In this document: positions 49,861 through 62,055 of the stretch, in pieces | Layout of the letters: each line of letters opens with the position of its first letter | How positions within the stretch are numbered: the first letter of the stretch is position 1 | Assembly (NCBI GenBank): GCA_007449985.2 | Contig: VIIQ02000117.1 | Location: forward strand, 10,001-74,000 | Source: Desmodesmus armatus | Lineage: Eukaryota > Chlorophyta > Chlorophyceae > Sphaeropleales > Scenedesmaceae | DNA length: 64,000 bases | Direction: 5' to 3' | Notes under the pieces: model-generated | What the model was told of the DNA's origin: nothing | Seen by the model: the letters and a program-made list of their open reading frames with translations, nothing else | The model's database searches: none | Made by a program: the position numbers and the translations under genes

Positions 49861-52490
49861 CTGGCAGCAGCCGCAGCACTGGCAGCAGCGGCTGCTGCTC
49901 CTGCTGCAGCCTCAGTGGGGATTTCCAGGCCATGAGCAGTTGGGGCGGCTGCACCAGCAGCAGCAGCAGCGGTTGACGCTGCTGCTTTGCTTGTGCTGCC
50001 ACCCAGGCTCTTTGACGCCTGCTCTCGGCACTCTTGCTGGTAGTGTGCATATGCTGCGGCCATCCTGCCGAGCACTGCTGCATAGTCTGTACTGCTGTCC
50101 TGTAAAGCTGACTGTTGTGCCTTGAGGAAGTTGTACAGTGCCGAAAGACTCAAGCACACTGTTTTGGCTGTCAGCTGGCTGCTGCTGTGCATTTCGTTTT
50201 AGAGGCTCAGTAAGCTGGCATAGTGTGGCAACAGCTGTGCCACACACACACTGTCATAGTCCCCCGCAATATTACTAGCCCGCACCCACTTCCGGAAAGC
50301 AGCGCGCAGCACGTGCCGCTGATTGCCTGACCCTTGAGCTGCTACTGCTGCCTTGACAGTCATTGTGCTGGGGATGCCGAGCTGTGCGGTAGGGCCGTCA
50401 GCAGCAGCTGCTGCTGCTGCTGCTGCAGGCTCCCATGGGTGCAGCACAGCAGCTGTCACTCCCGATTGGGAGGCATCCTGCATGCCCAGCCGCCCCTGCT
50501 GCTGCTGCTGCCGGTGCGGCTGCTGCCGCTGGTGCTGCTGCTGGGGCGACAGCCCCATACATATGGGGCGTATACGTATGGGCCCCTGCCGCAAGGTGAC
50601 TGGCTGGCCTGCCGATCCACCACCTACCTCCTGACATGCTCTGCCCTGCTGCTGTAGCCACTGCTGCATGGACAGCTGTCCTGAGTGCTGCTGCTGCTGC
50701 TGCCCTGGTGTGTGGCCACCACCCTGCCCATTGGCACCAGCCTCCCAACCGCCACTGCTAAACACACACTGCTGCTGCTGTTGCTTCTGGCGCTGCTGCT
50801 GCTGGGGCGACAGCCCCATACACCCCTGCGCTGAGGTGACTGGCTGGCCTACCGATCCCCCGTCTGCCTCCTGGCACGCTGTGCCCTGCTGATGTAGCCA
50901 CTGCTGTAGCCGCTGCTGCATGGACAGCTGTCCTGAATGCTCCTGCTGCTGCTGCTGCTGCTGCTGGTGCCCTGTTGTGTGGTCACCACCCTGCCCATCT
51001 GCTGCTGCCTCCCAACCGCCACTGCTAATGACACCCTGCTGGTCAACAGCAGCACCACCACAGTAGTCACCAAAAGAGGAACTGTCAGTGGTGCTGCTGC
51101 TGATGGTTGCAGCAGCAGCGCGTGGTGCAGCAACACAACCCAGGTCGCCAACAGGAGCAGCACCGCCCACAGCATCAGCTCCACTGCCGCTGGTGCCAGC
51201 ATTAAAAGCAGCCGGGCCTGCTGCTGTTGTTGATGTGTCAAACAGCCGGGGAGGCTGCCCTGCTGACACAGCAACCCCAGGCCCTGCAGCAGCAGCTGCA
51301 GCAGCATCCATCACCTGCGGTAGGAGGCTTGCTAATCCAGGGGCGTGCGCTGCTGCACGTGCTGCACCCGCGGCTCGTGGGTGCCCTGCTGCCCCTTGTG
51401 CTGTGAAGGTAACATCTGCTGCCAGGCCTGCCTGCTGCTGCTGCTGCTGCCATGCCGGGGCATCCTGGAACTGGCTGTACAAGCGAGACACCTCAGTGAG
51501 TCGCTGCTGCTGGTAGCTGCTGTCCCATCCCAGCAGTGCCCCAACCACAGGCTGTGTCAGCAGCTGCTGCAGGCCCAGCAAGCTATCAACCGCCACCAGG
51601 TACTGCGCGCCTTGCCGTGCTGGACCCCGCAGCAGCTGCTGGCGGAAAAATTCCAGCTTTTTTGATCCCATGAGGAACTGCAGGAGCTGCTGTGCTGGCA
51701 TCAGATCTGGGTCTTCTGGTTCTGAACCTTCTTCTGCTGCAGACTGTGAGGAAAACCGTGCTACTTGCCACAGAACTGATAGACCTTGCTCACACCCACG
51801 GCCCTGTAAGCAGTCCTGCAGCTCTGACAGGGTCATGGGGTCTGCTGGTGGTGCTGGTGGGGTCGTGCTGACATAGGTATGGTCCTGCAGGTGCAGCATG
51901 TGCCACATTGGAGAAATTTGCATGCATGTTGCTGACAGGGCAGGCAGCTACCAGCAGATGCAGATACCAGGGCACGCACAGTGTTGTGCACGATTGGTCA
52001 TGGCATGCACCATGGGGCAGTGTATCGTCACAGAGCTTCCCCCCGGAAGGTCAAGACTGATTCTTTGCAGCAGAAGCAGCAACGTGCAAGTGCAGAGGCT
52101 TGTGTGCAAAGCAAATCCTGGTACTCCAAGCATCTAGCCTACCTGTTGACGTGCGCCCTTGCGCACTACCTTACGCACTGCGACTGCTGCATCCACCTCG
52201 CCAGGCGGGAACTGCCATGGCGCCTGCTCCTCTTCACCCTGCAGCCCTGAGCTTGCACTCCGCAACAGCTGAAACGGCTGCTGCCGTTGTGGGTGTGGGG
52301 AGCTGCAGATAGCACCTGTCTGATGGCTGGTTGAGAGGTCCGCCTTCTGCTGCTGGCATGACGAATTGCTTTGTCTGCCAGCCTGCTGTGCACAGACCTC
52401 CTTGATGGGCCACCCCACGTCATGCACGGTACCCGAAGCATGTTTTTCCGCAAGTGTTGCGGTGTCAGGACGTTCATGGTGCTTCTGCAT
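48645..52490 (-). CDS. very large Q/A-rich protein with repeated helical motif (one in-frame TAA)
   Basis: Exon 52490-52143 (116 codons, MQKHHERPD.. VAVRKVVRKGARQQ) joins in phase 0 to a single open frame 51884-48645, broken only by TAA at 50199-50201 (LLPHYASLLSL-stop-NEMHSSSQL); total about 1,195 codons. Long Gln, Ala and Gly tracts (CAG and GCA codons) link more complex parts. A motif of about 40 residues recurs three times: LLGLQQLLTQPVVGALLG (about 51590-51480), LHGLQQLLQQPELNAVLG (about 49470-49350) and VEGLLQLVEQPVLQLLGG (about 48735-48655). The first two are followed by QQRLxEVSxL. The longer central repeat around CMGLSPQQQ and FSSGGWEAGANGQGG also occurs twice. No known domain recognised; likely a nuclear regulatory or scaffold protein by composition. 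A 75-nt intron with gtgtgt and ccag ends could remove the TAA in frame. Confidence 0.65.
50199..50201 (-). other. in-frame TAA between the two halves of the Q/A-rich protein
   Basis: Upstream (574 codons) and downstream (515 codons) open frames are in the same frame and share sequence repeats, so the stop interrupts one protein. CAA to TAA is one transition away. An in-phase 75-nt intron (donor after GACAGT, acceptor gcagccag) would be an alternative. Confidence 0.6.
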
Positions 52491-52826
52491 GCTGCTATGC
52501 TGCTGTTCAACACTGATGAACCAACTAGGAGGCCGGCCTGATCATGCTGTTGTGCGCCTCAGGCCTTGCTGGAAGGAACTAAAATATTTCAGTTTTTGCA
52601 GAGAGCGACGTGTGTGCTAGACTGTGGTGTACAAGTGTACAAGTTTCATACTGGAGAGAGGGTGACTGATGGTCCCCTTCCCCAACCGGGCCGTTTCAGA
52701 GAACCCACAGCGCGTGCTCGCCATAGTAAGCACAGAATCAACCATACTGGTTGGATTTCAGCGATAAGTGCCATAAGTTCTCTTCGCCGCGACACAATAC
52801 ACCAGCAGCACCATCACCTTCCCGGC

Positions 52827-53805
52827 ATGCATTGCGCTTGCCTGTTGGCGGCATTAGGTGAGGATTGGACTAATTTATTCTTTACCGCAAGCTGCGGTTG
52901 GATGCGGATGCTTGCATTTCGGATCATCAGCTACAGTCACCTTCACTTCTGCTCTCCAAGCTCTCTGCCCTTCTGTTGTGCCCAGCACGCCCCGGGGCAG
53001 CAGCACGTGATCATTGAAACACATAGTTGTTCTGGCATTCACAAACCAGTGCCTACCCCCACATCAACCTTTCCACTGTGCAGTGTTGGCTGCCACAGCC
53101 AGCATGGCAACAGCATTGTCCCCTCCAGCCTACCTACCGGAGCTGAAAGTCAACTCAGCAAGCGTCAGTGCTCCTGCAAGAGCTCCCAGTGGTGGCACCA
53201 TCCAGGTCACCCCCAGTGGCTGCTCTGGTTCAGCATGCACAGGCTTTCGGGCCAGCAACGTGCAGGACTTTTCAGCGCGCACCAACACAGCAGTCTTCAG
53301 CCCCAGCAGCAAAACCATGATGGTGGACCCTTTCAACCCGCAAGTGTATGAACTAGGGTCCTTCCAGCTGACAAACGGGGGATACATGGTGCCAGCGGAC
53401 GGGGGTGCAGGCGTGGTGCCCATGTCGCTGACCCTACAGGTGGCAACCCAAGGCAGTGGCAAAACAACCAGCGTTACCGTCCCCTTCAGCGTGATGTGGT
53501 CCCCTGGCAGCCCCGCCCCTCCCAATAATGCAGGCCTGTTTGTCCTTTCGACAAAAGCCAGCGGCAGCACACCTGCGCCCTCACAGCCACTCACAGTCGC
53601 GATGACTCCCACCATCGACTTCAAGATGAGGTTGGATGTGCTGGGGTTTGTTGCTGACAGCAGCACCGGCAAGGACGCGACAGTGCTGGGCGACTGGGGC
53701 CAGCAGCCTCCTGCAGCTGGTGAGGCAGGGCCACGGGTGTATGTGAAGACAGGCTCTCCAGCACAGACTGCGAAACTGATGGCACGTATCACGAAGGTCG
53801 AGTGA
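52827..53805 (+). CDS. secreted orphan protein, beta-rich
   Basis: A short signal exon (52827-52857, MHCACLLAAL) joins in phase 1 to exon 53084-53805 to give MHCACLLAALVLAATASMA, a clear signal peptide, then about 230 residues ending in TGA; total 250 aa. The mature part has many Thr/Val/Ser-rich strands: GTIQVTPSGCSGSACTGF, YELGSFQLTNGGYMVPADGG, MSLTLQVATQGSGKTTSVTV, PFSVMWSPGSPAPPNNAG and LTVAMTPTIDFKMRLDVLGF. Its layout recalls surface beta-sandwich domains of the choice-of-anchor kind, but I cannot name the family. It probably sits in the cell wall or extracellular space. The start is chosen because it alone gives an in-phase signal peptide. Confidence 0.7.
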
Positions 53806-54971
53806 CTAGCTGATGATGACGGTCAGCAAGGCAGTGAGGAGCTATAATTCTTCGGCCGCATGCAGTGTTACTTTTGGGTGGCGCTGTGCCTGTGCCCCCT
53901 CCTTTGAGGCAAACGCCTTTGCTGCTGCTTGTGGTGGCGGGTGCAGTCCTTTTCGTGCTGTGTGTTCCTGTCTTCGTGGGTCCTGCAAAGGATCTTGCTT
54001 TACGTTGCTGGGTGAACTGCAGCTATGCTGCATGAGCAATCCGTGAAATCCTCATTTTTCATGACGTTGGCAGGCAGTCAGAGCTGGCTTCCATATATGT
54101 CATACAGCGTGTGGCGCGGTGTTGTTGGGAGGGGGAATGGAGGGACGAACCACAAGAGAGCATATGGTAGGTTGCTTGTGACACACATCCATGATAGCAT
54201 TATGGATGTGCAGCTTCTTTTAGAGTTGATGTCTTGTCTAGTTTGCAGCAGTTGCTGCCACAGGTGCTCACTGCACAAGCAGTCATTGATGGATGTGCAG
54301 GGCAGCTGAGCCAGCCATGTGCGTGCTGGGTGGCATGCACACCCAGTCACTGAGTGGCACTTGTGGGGCCTCATTGAGCACTGTCAGGATATGTGAACTT
54401 GTGACGGCACATCTTGTTTGGCACCTGTGTGGTTTGCACAGGTGATTAGGAGTGGGTGGACTGCACGCACAATCAATTAATGGTGCTTTGCAGTGTGCGC
54501 TAGGCGTGTAACCCTCTTTTGACTCTGGCTTGGATGTGCAGCAGGTACAAGATACACACTGATAACCACAAGCTGGGGCCGCGGATTTGTGTGTAGCTGT
54601 GGCCCTGTTGTGCACTTCATGACCCAGCCTGGACCCCGCCAGCTGACAGCTCCTTCAAGGCTTGTGTCGCCTTTCAGGCGCCCCTGCTTGCCAGCACAAC
54701 AGCGGCATAGTATTTGGAGCGTCAGCGGTGCAGCCTGGACATTCATCTTGAAACATGGTGGAAGGTCAACCACAAGTCAACATTCGATTGTTACAACCGC
54801 CAAGCAGATATGCACTACCTAGCCTCTCCTCGCCAGTCAAGACAGAATTTGTTGATATTCACTTGTGTTCCAAGACACCCCAAGTCGCCAGTAGCTAGTC
54901 CGCAGTTTGCCCCTTTTGCACACTTTTTGGCTCCTTGCGCGACAGCAATCCGATCGCGTCAGCTAAAGACA
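53806..54971. other. intergenic, no supported gene
   Basis: Contains the 3' UTR of the secreted orphan (a TGTAA lies near 54507) and the upstream region of the GATA-factor gene. No coding sequence seen. Confidence 0.5.
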
Positions 54972-57247
54972 ATGGGTGAGCCTCATCTAGAGTATAGCGG
55001 TTCGGCGTCTGATGGAGACTGGGCTCACAGCCCGGAAAGCACCACAGACATCTCCCATCTGGAGCAAGGCAAGCTCGCACTCACATCAGCTGGTTCCACA
55101 TTGGCAGGTAAGGGCCCAGGAATTCAGGGTCCGTGCTACCCGGGTGGTAGCATGTGAGCAGTAGCGTTTCATCCCGGCAACCGCAGCGCACCCCTGCACC
55201 TTGTCCTCAACCCTACCTAAACTCCACGTTGGCAGTGTCGGGATGCTTGCACAGCGGCAATGCGTGCTTCCCTCGGCCCGATCTATGTATCTGCGGATTC
55301 ATGATCGCTTTGTGTCGCTGCTGTCCTCTTCCCAGGTTCACCTTCCACCACTGCAGATGAGGCAGACGAGTTGATGCTGTCAGATTTCCTCCTCAGCCTG
55401 CAGGCAAACTCAGGGTACGCCCACATGGCCATGGAGGCCAGCTGCACAGGAGCAGCTCCTGGTGCAGCTGCAGCAGTTGCCCACTCTGCTCCCCGTAGCC
55501 TGGCAAGGCGCACCACACACGCAGCAGGCGCCGGAACAGCAAAGTCTGCGGCTGGCAGACGCACTGTGGTGCACAGGCGCAAGAGGCGAGATGATCTGGC
55601 AGGTCCCTGCAACCACTGTGGGGCGCTCACCAGCCCCCAGTGGCGCAAGGGGCCCAAGGGCAAGCCTGTGCTGTGCAACGCATGTGGCATCCGCTTCCTG
55701 CGCAACAGGACCCTGACTAAAGTCATGGTGGGTGTGCCACACCTTGCGGTTAAGCAGAGACTGGCTGGTGTCAAAAGCAAGTAAATGTTTACTGGACAAG
55801 TGTACAAGTCGTGTGATATCTCAAACTGTTGGCGTTCTTGTACATTTCTTGTGACTGTTTTGCTGACCCCTGCTTGATCTGTGCGGTATGTTGCTGTTCC
55901 TGCAGCCGAAGAAGCGTCGCCATGGTGCAGCTGGGAGCAAGCGCAGCAGGGCTGCAGCAGCCATAGCCATGGAGGTAAGGGTCTTGGCCAGCTGCTGTGC
56001 TGATTATCCTGAGCAGGCGGGAGGCCAGCACCACGCTCAAGACAGCTGTGCTCCAGCACAATCCAGGCCTTGCTTTCACATAGGGCTTTGATTTTTGGGA
56101 ATATAGCACAGCAGGCAACATTCTTCCACCTGATGAAGGCAGCAGGGGCTTACTACGGCAGCAAGGGCTTGTGACAGTACGCCCACATATACCATGCATC
56201 CTCCTGTCATCGCAACTGCTGCAGGGTGAAGAGGACGACTTTCCTGAGGACAGCATGGCAGCAGCAGATGAGGATATGGATGAGGCATACAGCGCAGCAG
56301 TGACAGCAGCTGCCACAGCCGCAGCACAGGCGGCCTATGCAGCAGCGCTGCAGCCCGGCGGGCTCCAGCACAGCCAGCAGCTGCTGATGCAAGCGAGCAT
56401 GCTGGCAGCGGCAAACGCTGCTGAGCTCTACTGCACGCCTAATGTCAGCACAGCTGGGCTCGCAACAGCCAGCCATGCGGCAGCAGAGGCCGGTACACAG
56501 GCGGCAGGTACTGGGGACGCTGCAATGCAGTGCAACCAGGCTTCAGATGGCACAGCAAACAAGGCGGTGGCAGGCGCAGCAGCAGCAGCCCCCACCATGT
56601 CAGCCATCAGCCGCGACTCGCTCTTCAGCTCGCGCAGCAACAGCAGCAGGAGCCTGTTTGCTCAGCTTGGTGACTGCCCCTCGCTCACGCTGGCGCTGGC
56701 CCTGCACCAACAGCAGCAGCAGCGCAGGCAGCAGGAGGAGCAGGAGGCGGAGGAGGAAATGCAGCAGCAGAGTAGCAAGTACCGCCTGCCCAACTTCCCA
56801 GAGCTGCAGCTGTTGCCACCCAGCAGCCCTCCTGCAGATTCTGCAGCAACCGGCTTTGTGTGCTCTCCCTTCCGTGCCTCCATGCAGCATGGAGCAGCAG
56901 GTGCTGCCAGCACATATGCTGTTCCTGCAGTATCCAGCCCTGTATGCAGCAGCGACAGCCTGCTACAGCTGCAGCACCAGTGCAGCAGCACAACGCCTCC
57001 CCTGAGCCCACTGTTCCTCGGAGCAGCGGGCCTACCAGCTGCTGCAGCACCTGTGCTGAGCGGTGCCGCAGCAGCAGGCGCAGAGGGTGCGGCAGGCGAT
57101 ATGCTGCAGCTGGTGCAGCAGCTCGGGGTGGCGCTGGGAGGTGTGGGTCCTGCCATCGAGTTCCTGAAGTTGTGCAGCGGCAACCCAGCCGCGCTGGCTG
57201 CTGCAGTAGCTGCTGTCGCGGCATCTGCTGCTGTCGGAGCCCGCTAG
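54972..57247 (+). CDS. GATA-type zinc-finger protein
   Basis: Exons 54972-55107, 55336-55727, 55906-55974 and 56225-57247, all in phase, about 539 aa, stop TAG. One GATA finger of the C-x2-C-x18-C-x2-C type lies at about residues 145-170: [19 protein letters not shown] followed by [10 protein letters not shown], with a basic tail (RNRTLTKVM). Nuclear-localisation-like clusters HRRKRRDD just before the finger and PKKRRHG after it. The last exon is acidic at first ([19 protein letters not shown]), then very Ala/Gln-rich, ending [20 protein letters not shown]. An 18-residue loop is typical of plant and algal GATA factors, which bind GATA DNA sites and often regulate light, nitrogen or developmental genes. 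A single finger and large low-complexity tail suggest a transcription factor; target unknown. Confidence 0.9.
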
Positions 57248-60200
57248 GCACTGCGCCGCGCGTGCTGAGGTGTACTGCTGCATGGTGCTGTGCTGAGAGT
57301 GTCCTGGTCCTCCCTAGGATCATGGGACTGACATGGCAGGACATGTGACTCATGATTCTGTTGCTGCGCGGGAGGTTGGTGCATGATGCTGACAGCAGTT
57401 GCGCTTGGTGTGGCAGGGCAGGGACTTGTTATGCTGTGAGCGAGCGGTGTTTGCTGTTGCCAGGACTGCTCAAGCTTCTGCAGTTTCTGAAGCATATGGT
57501 TTGGTCGCCAATGCATGCTTCTCCCGGCGCTGCTGTGAGGCACTTGGCGTGCTGAGCGGTTGCGCTTGGCGCTTTGTCGGCGCGCAGTTGCCAGATGCTG
57601 CCTGCCTGCTGACATACGATTTCTGAGTGTGACGAAGGGACAGTTGGGACGGGTATGGCTGTCGTGTGTTCTTTATGCTTGGAAGCTGGTCGATTGCTGC
57701 TGCTGCGCAGACGCCCAAATTGGGCAGTGAAGAGTGGGGTTTGGTTGCTGCTGTTTGGTGCAGTTTCTGGGGTGGAGTGTCTGCAGAGAGGGTTGCTGTC
57801 GTGGTCAGGAGTGAGAATGAATGTCTGCATCAGGGCAAGCTGGTCCGGTGGCAAGCTATGCATTGCCAATAGGGACCCACACAGTACAGGAGGGGCTGTA
57901 CGCTTATCTTCAGTTTGCCTAGCGATTGCTGGCTTTGTTGGCACAGCAGCTACCACGCTATGAATCCTGGTTGCAGCCCGTGTAGAGAGGGAGGGTGTTC
58001 GGAGTGCTTGTTGCCAGGGGAGTGCGCCTGTGTGCTTGATTGGAATGCAAACGAGCTGGTTTGTGCTTGATTGACGCTGGTACGGTTGCAATGCATGCTT
58101 GCAAAGCTTTACCAGAGGCTTTGCGCTTGGTTGTACACGTGTTCAGCTTGTGTTCATCATGAGGGTGTTGTGTTTGATGTTGGCAGGCGAGCAGATGCAT
58201 TCTCTTAGGCTGTGTTACCGCGTGTGTGCTGACAGTGGGACAAAGCGCACAAGCACGCCTATGCACCGCATTGTTGGGGCAGTGTTGGGGCCGCTGGGCG
58301 CGTGTGCGCTAGCTACACCGAGTGTGTCTTGCTGTGATTGGTGAGCCGGCAGGTTATGGCTTTGTACGCAGTCACTGTTGCAGCATGGTCGCCATATGTG
58401 TTCAGTCCCACCCAGGGTTGCTCCCAGGCTATCGCTTCAGGCATAATACCCTTGCAGCATCCTGTCTGCATCGCGTGTGTGGAGCGCTGGGGTGATGTAG
58501 TATTCAGAGAGCCATATGCGCAGTGGGGTATCAACATGGGATGCAGTGCGGGCATGTGCTGTGCAGTGTGGCTGGGATGGAAAGCGCCCTTCATGGTTGC
58601 GGACGCGATCACTCACCCCACCGCGCACTGTGTGTAGGTACCGTCCTGCAGTTGCGGAAGGATCTGATCTTGTGGGCATTCAGCGACTGCGGGTTGTGTT
58701 CTGATCAGGGTGCAGGGTTTGCGATCGCGCTGCTGCGTGCTGCTGCCTTACAGGCAGGCGCAGCATGCTGGCAAGTCGCATTTTTGGGGGTGCAGTCGGT
58801 CTCCCTACTGCAGGTTTTTGTGCGAGTGAGCGGAGTGAGTGAGATGACGCCGCTGTTGCTCGCAAGCTTGCAGTGAACACAACATATGCCTTGCTACAGC
58901 TGGCGGTCTGGCTGCTGCCACAGATGCTGTGTCGCAGCTGAGTGTTCTTTGCTGTGTGCGAGCCTGTGCTGGCACTGCCTTTTGAAGTTGCAGTTGAAGC
59001 GGTGAGGAGGGGCATCTGGCGATCTACTGATGAGAAAACGGTGGTTGAGTCTGCTGGGCACCACAGCAGGCATTTTTGATTGCATAGCATTGACATTGCA
59101 TCAGGAGCGGAGAGGATGGTTGTTGCTTGTCTTGGCATGAAACACCGTGCCCTGTTTGCCCCCATACTGCGTGCATATGCGTGAGCATATAGGCTTGGCG
59201 GTCGCCACAGCAGCTCACAGCATGCAAGGGGCAGCGGGCACACCAGCATGCCACACAAGCAGCAATGCTGATATCTGTCTTTCAGAGCATGGAGTGCGTG
59301 GGGGTTGCTGGTAGTTCACACAGGCCCTGATTGGGGACTGGTGTCTTGGGTGGTGTGTTTGTGTGCAAGCCATTGGCCTTCCAATGCTTGCAGCAGGATC
59401 CAGACCTACACATCTTTCTGTACATGGCAACATATGCGCAGCACACGTGTTCTGCTTCTTGTTTGGCAGGAGGGGTTGTGCTGTACAGCTTTGCGCAAGG
59501 CACTTCTGCCTTGGCAACACAAGTGCACGGTGCAGTGTCTGGTTAGGCTGATGCAAGTGCTGCTGCCGGCGTGACTTGTATGTGTTGCGCACTAGTGGGC
59601 GTATTAGTGGGCGAAGGGAGAGGGATGCAGTTATGGCTTCGCGTGGATGCCAGCTCGGGTCGGGGCATGGGGCAATTGCTTTTGTATATCGTGCTTCATG
59701 TGTGTGCAGCAAGCATGGGCTATTTCTACTATTACGTGTTGCGCTGCTTTCACTCAGCAAGTGCACCCTAATTGGTGCGGTTGTTGCTTTTCTTTTTTGC
59801 CTTCAGGCGCCTGGCACCTGGCACCGATTGTCAACATGGCCACTGCGCACTCAGCGCAGCTTGTATGATTGTTGCGCTACAGCAGCCCATGTGCTCAGCA
59901 GCCGTGTTGCCAAGCACCCGCAACAGCTTGTGGGTGTGGTTGTGTGCTGGCACACTGCGCCTGTGCTGCCTTGTGGTTGGGCACTGCGCCTCCAGCCTGG
60001 ATTGATATGATCATCTTGTGCTGGGCTGCGCGTGGTGTATCTTTGGGCATAAGTGCAGTGGAGTGTTGGCTGTCTTTGTGGGTTGTCTGTGTGCAGGCAG
60101 TGTGCGGTATCGTCTCCGTCGGATTTTTTGGCATGTCAGTGACGCGGACGGCTTGTGTGTGGGGGTCGTGTGTGGTATGCCGCTGGGGTGTATTGCCTGT

Positions 60201-62055
60201 ATGTGTCGGGAACAAATTGTACATATCGACCTTGCGCGCTTTCTTTTTCTAGTGATGCTGCATCCCACTGGGTATGCTAGCCATCACATACCACCAAGTA
60301 CTGCTTAGAGTCGTTGTGTGCGAATGCCTTCTGCATAGCTGGGCTTGCTTCACAAGCCCTGATTGTTGTACATAGCTGTAGCGACGCAGACTTGATACAA
60401 CCAACAGCACCAGTGGCTGCTGCAGCAGCAAAGTCAGGACCTTTGCTGTATGTGGCATCCTGCTCCTGCTTTTGGGTATCGACATGTCCATTCTTTTCGC
60501 CAGACAACAGGACCGCAGCATGTTCTGTTGCGTTGCGTCTATGTGCGGAGGGGCCGTGTGCCATTGTTTGGCGAACTTCCATGGTTCGTTTGGAAGAGGC
60601 GTCTCTGCAGCATATGGGCCTTTTTTTGGAGGGTGCTGCGTTTGCGGGGAGGCACGGCAGTGTGTACAAAGTCTGTGTACAAAGGTGGCGCTGCCTTTTT
60701 GAGTTTTTTGACATGTGAGCAGCAGGCAGCATTCCTGTTATGTCTTGTCTGTGCCGCAGTCACTCAGTGGCCAACACGGGGTGGCTCCCTTGATACAGCA
60801 TGGGCATGGCGGTGCTTGCATGCACGCAGCAGCGGTGACTGATTCTCCTCTGTGTGGTTGTGTATGTGGGTGTGTACATGAGGGCAGGTTAGCAGGGGGT
60901 CCGTTGAAGGGCTGTCTGCTGCCACGCCTGGGCTGCTATTGCAGTCAGCATTGTGTCCAAGGTTTGGGGGTGTACAGTTGCCTTGTATCTTGCTGTGCAT
61001 GTGAGCAGGCGTCTTGCTGAGCACAGCAGCCGGCGGAGGGGAAGAAGAAAGGAAGACGTGTGCTGGCTGTTGCGTCTGCTGTATGAGCAGGTTCAGGCCC
61101 GTCTGCAGCGGTTGCTGTTTGTTGCAAGCCTATGGCTCGCGGTGGTGTACAGATGGAGTCTCCCGCTTGCAGTGGTGAACACGCCAGGGTGGAAAACAGC
61201 TATGCTGTTGTGCTGCACACGTGCCAGTGGCTGCGCCACGCGCTCAACAGTGTCTGATTTTGGCAGCAAGCATTGGCCGGCTCGCGCTGTGTGCATGCGC
61301 GCTGTGAGAAGCTGTCAAGGCATCAGAGAGGATGGTCTTGTGCTGTTGAAGTGTCGCACTACTATCAGCTGAAGATTGAAAGGGTGTAACTTGTCTCCAT
61401 TCAACTGGAATGCTTTCCAGGTCTCAGCAGTACTGCCTGCTGTTCCCTGTTTGTTGCTGCTGTGGTCCAGTGACAGACCTAGAAGCTCCCCAACTCCTCC
61501 CCAGCAAGCCCAATTCAAAGTATGTCAAGCTTCCTTCAACTTCCCCGAACACTCGAAGGGCATCTGACATGGGTTACCACAAGTGAACTGCTGAGCTGCT
61601 TTCAAGTTCCGTTCCATGAACTGTCAGGGGGTGATGGGAGCATGCTTGGAACCAAGCCCAGCCCGGGCCACCGTAAGGCTGGGTTACCAGTATTGTGCAA
61701 TGGGTTGAAAGCGTTCCTGTACTATTCACTCCCAATCCTTGTCTGGCCACCAGCAGTGCCTGATTGTTAGGGCAGAAATATCTGGGATGGCTCCTGGAAG
61801 TCCCAGGAATTCTGCTGCGGCAGGATTCACTGTATCCATGCAGTGTCTAAGGAAGAATGACAACAGCTACAGGCAGCGTACTCAACGTCTTTTGAAGGCT
61901 CCCGCTAATCCTGAGCTCTGAATTGGTAAAGATCTGTTAGACCCCGGGTTCGGTTGAGGGGTGCCAGAGCTCTGTGCACAAGACTGGCAATGCCGTCTGA
62001 CCCCTTACCTTTCAAGCGGTTGTATAGCGTTTGACGATTCGCAATCAGCACCAAA
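57248..62055. other. gene-poor GT-rich region before PGK
   Basis: About 4.8 kb with no supported gene. As in 39-46 kb, the + strand is GT-rich. The only TGTAA that I noticed downstream of the GATA gene is at about 61386, so either the 3' UTR is extremely long or another signal is used. 61,384-61,950 differs in texture (more A/C-rich) and may be an old repeat. The last 100 bases should hold the PGK 5' UTR. Confidence 0.4.
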
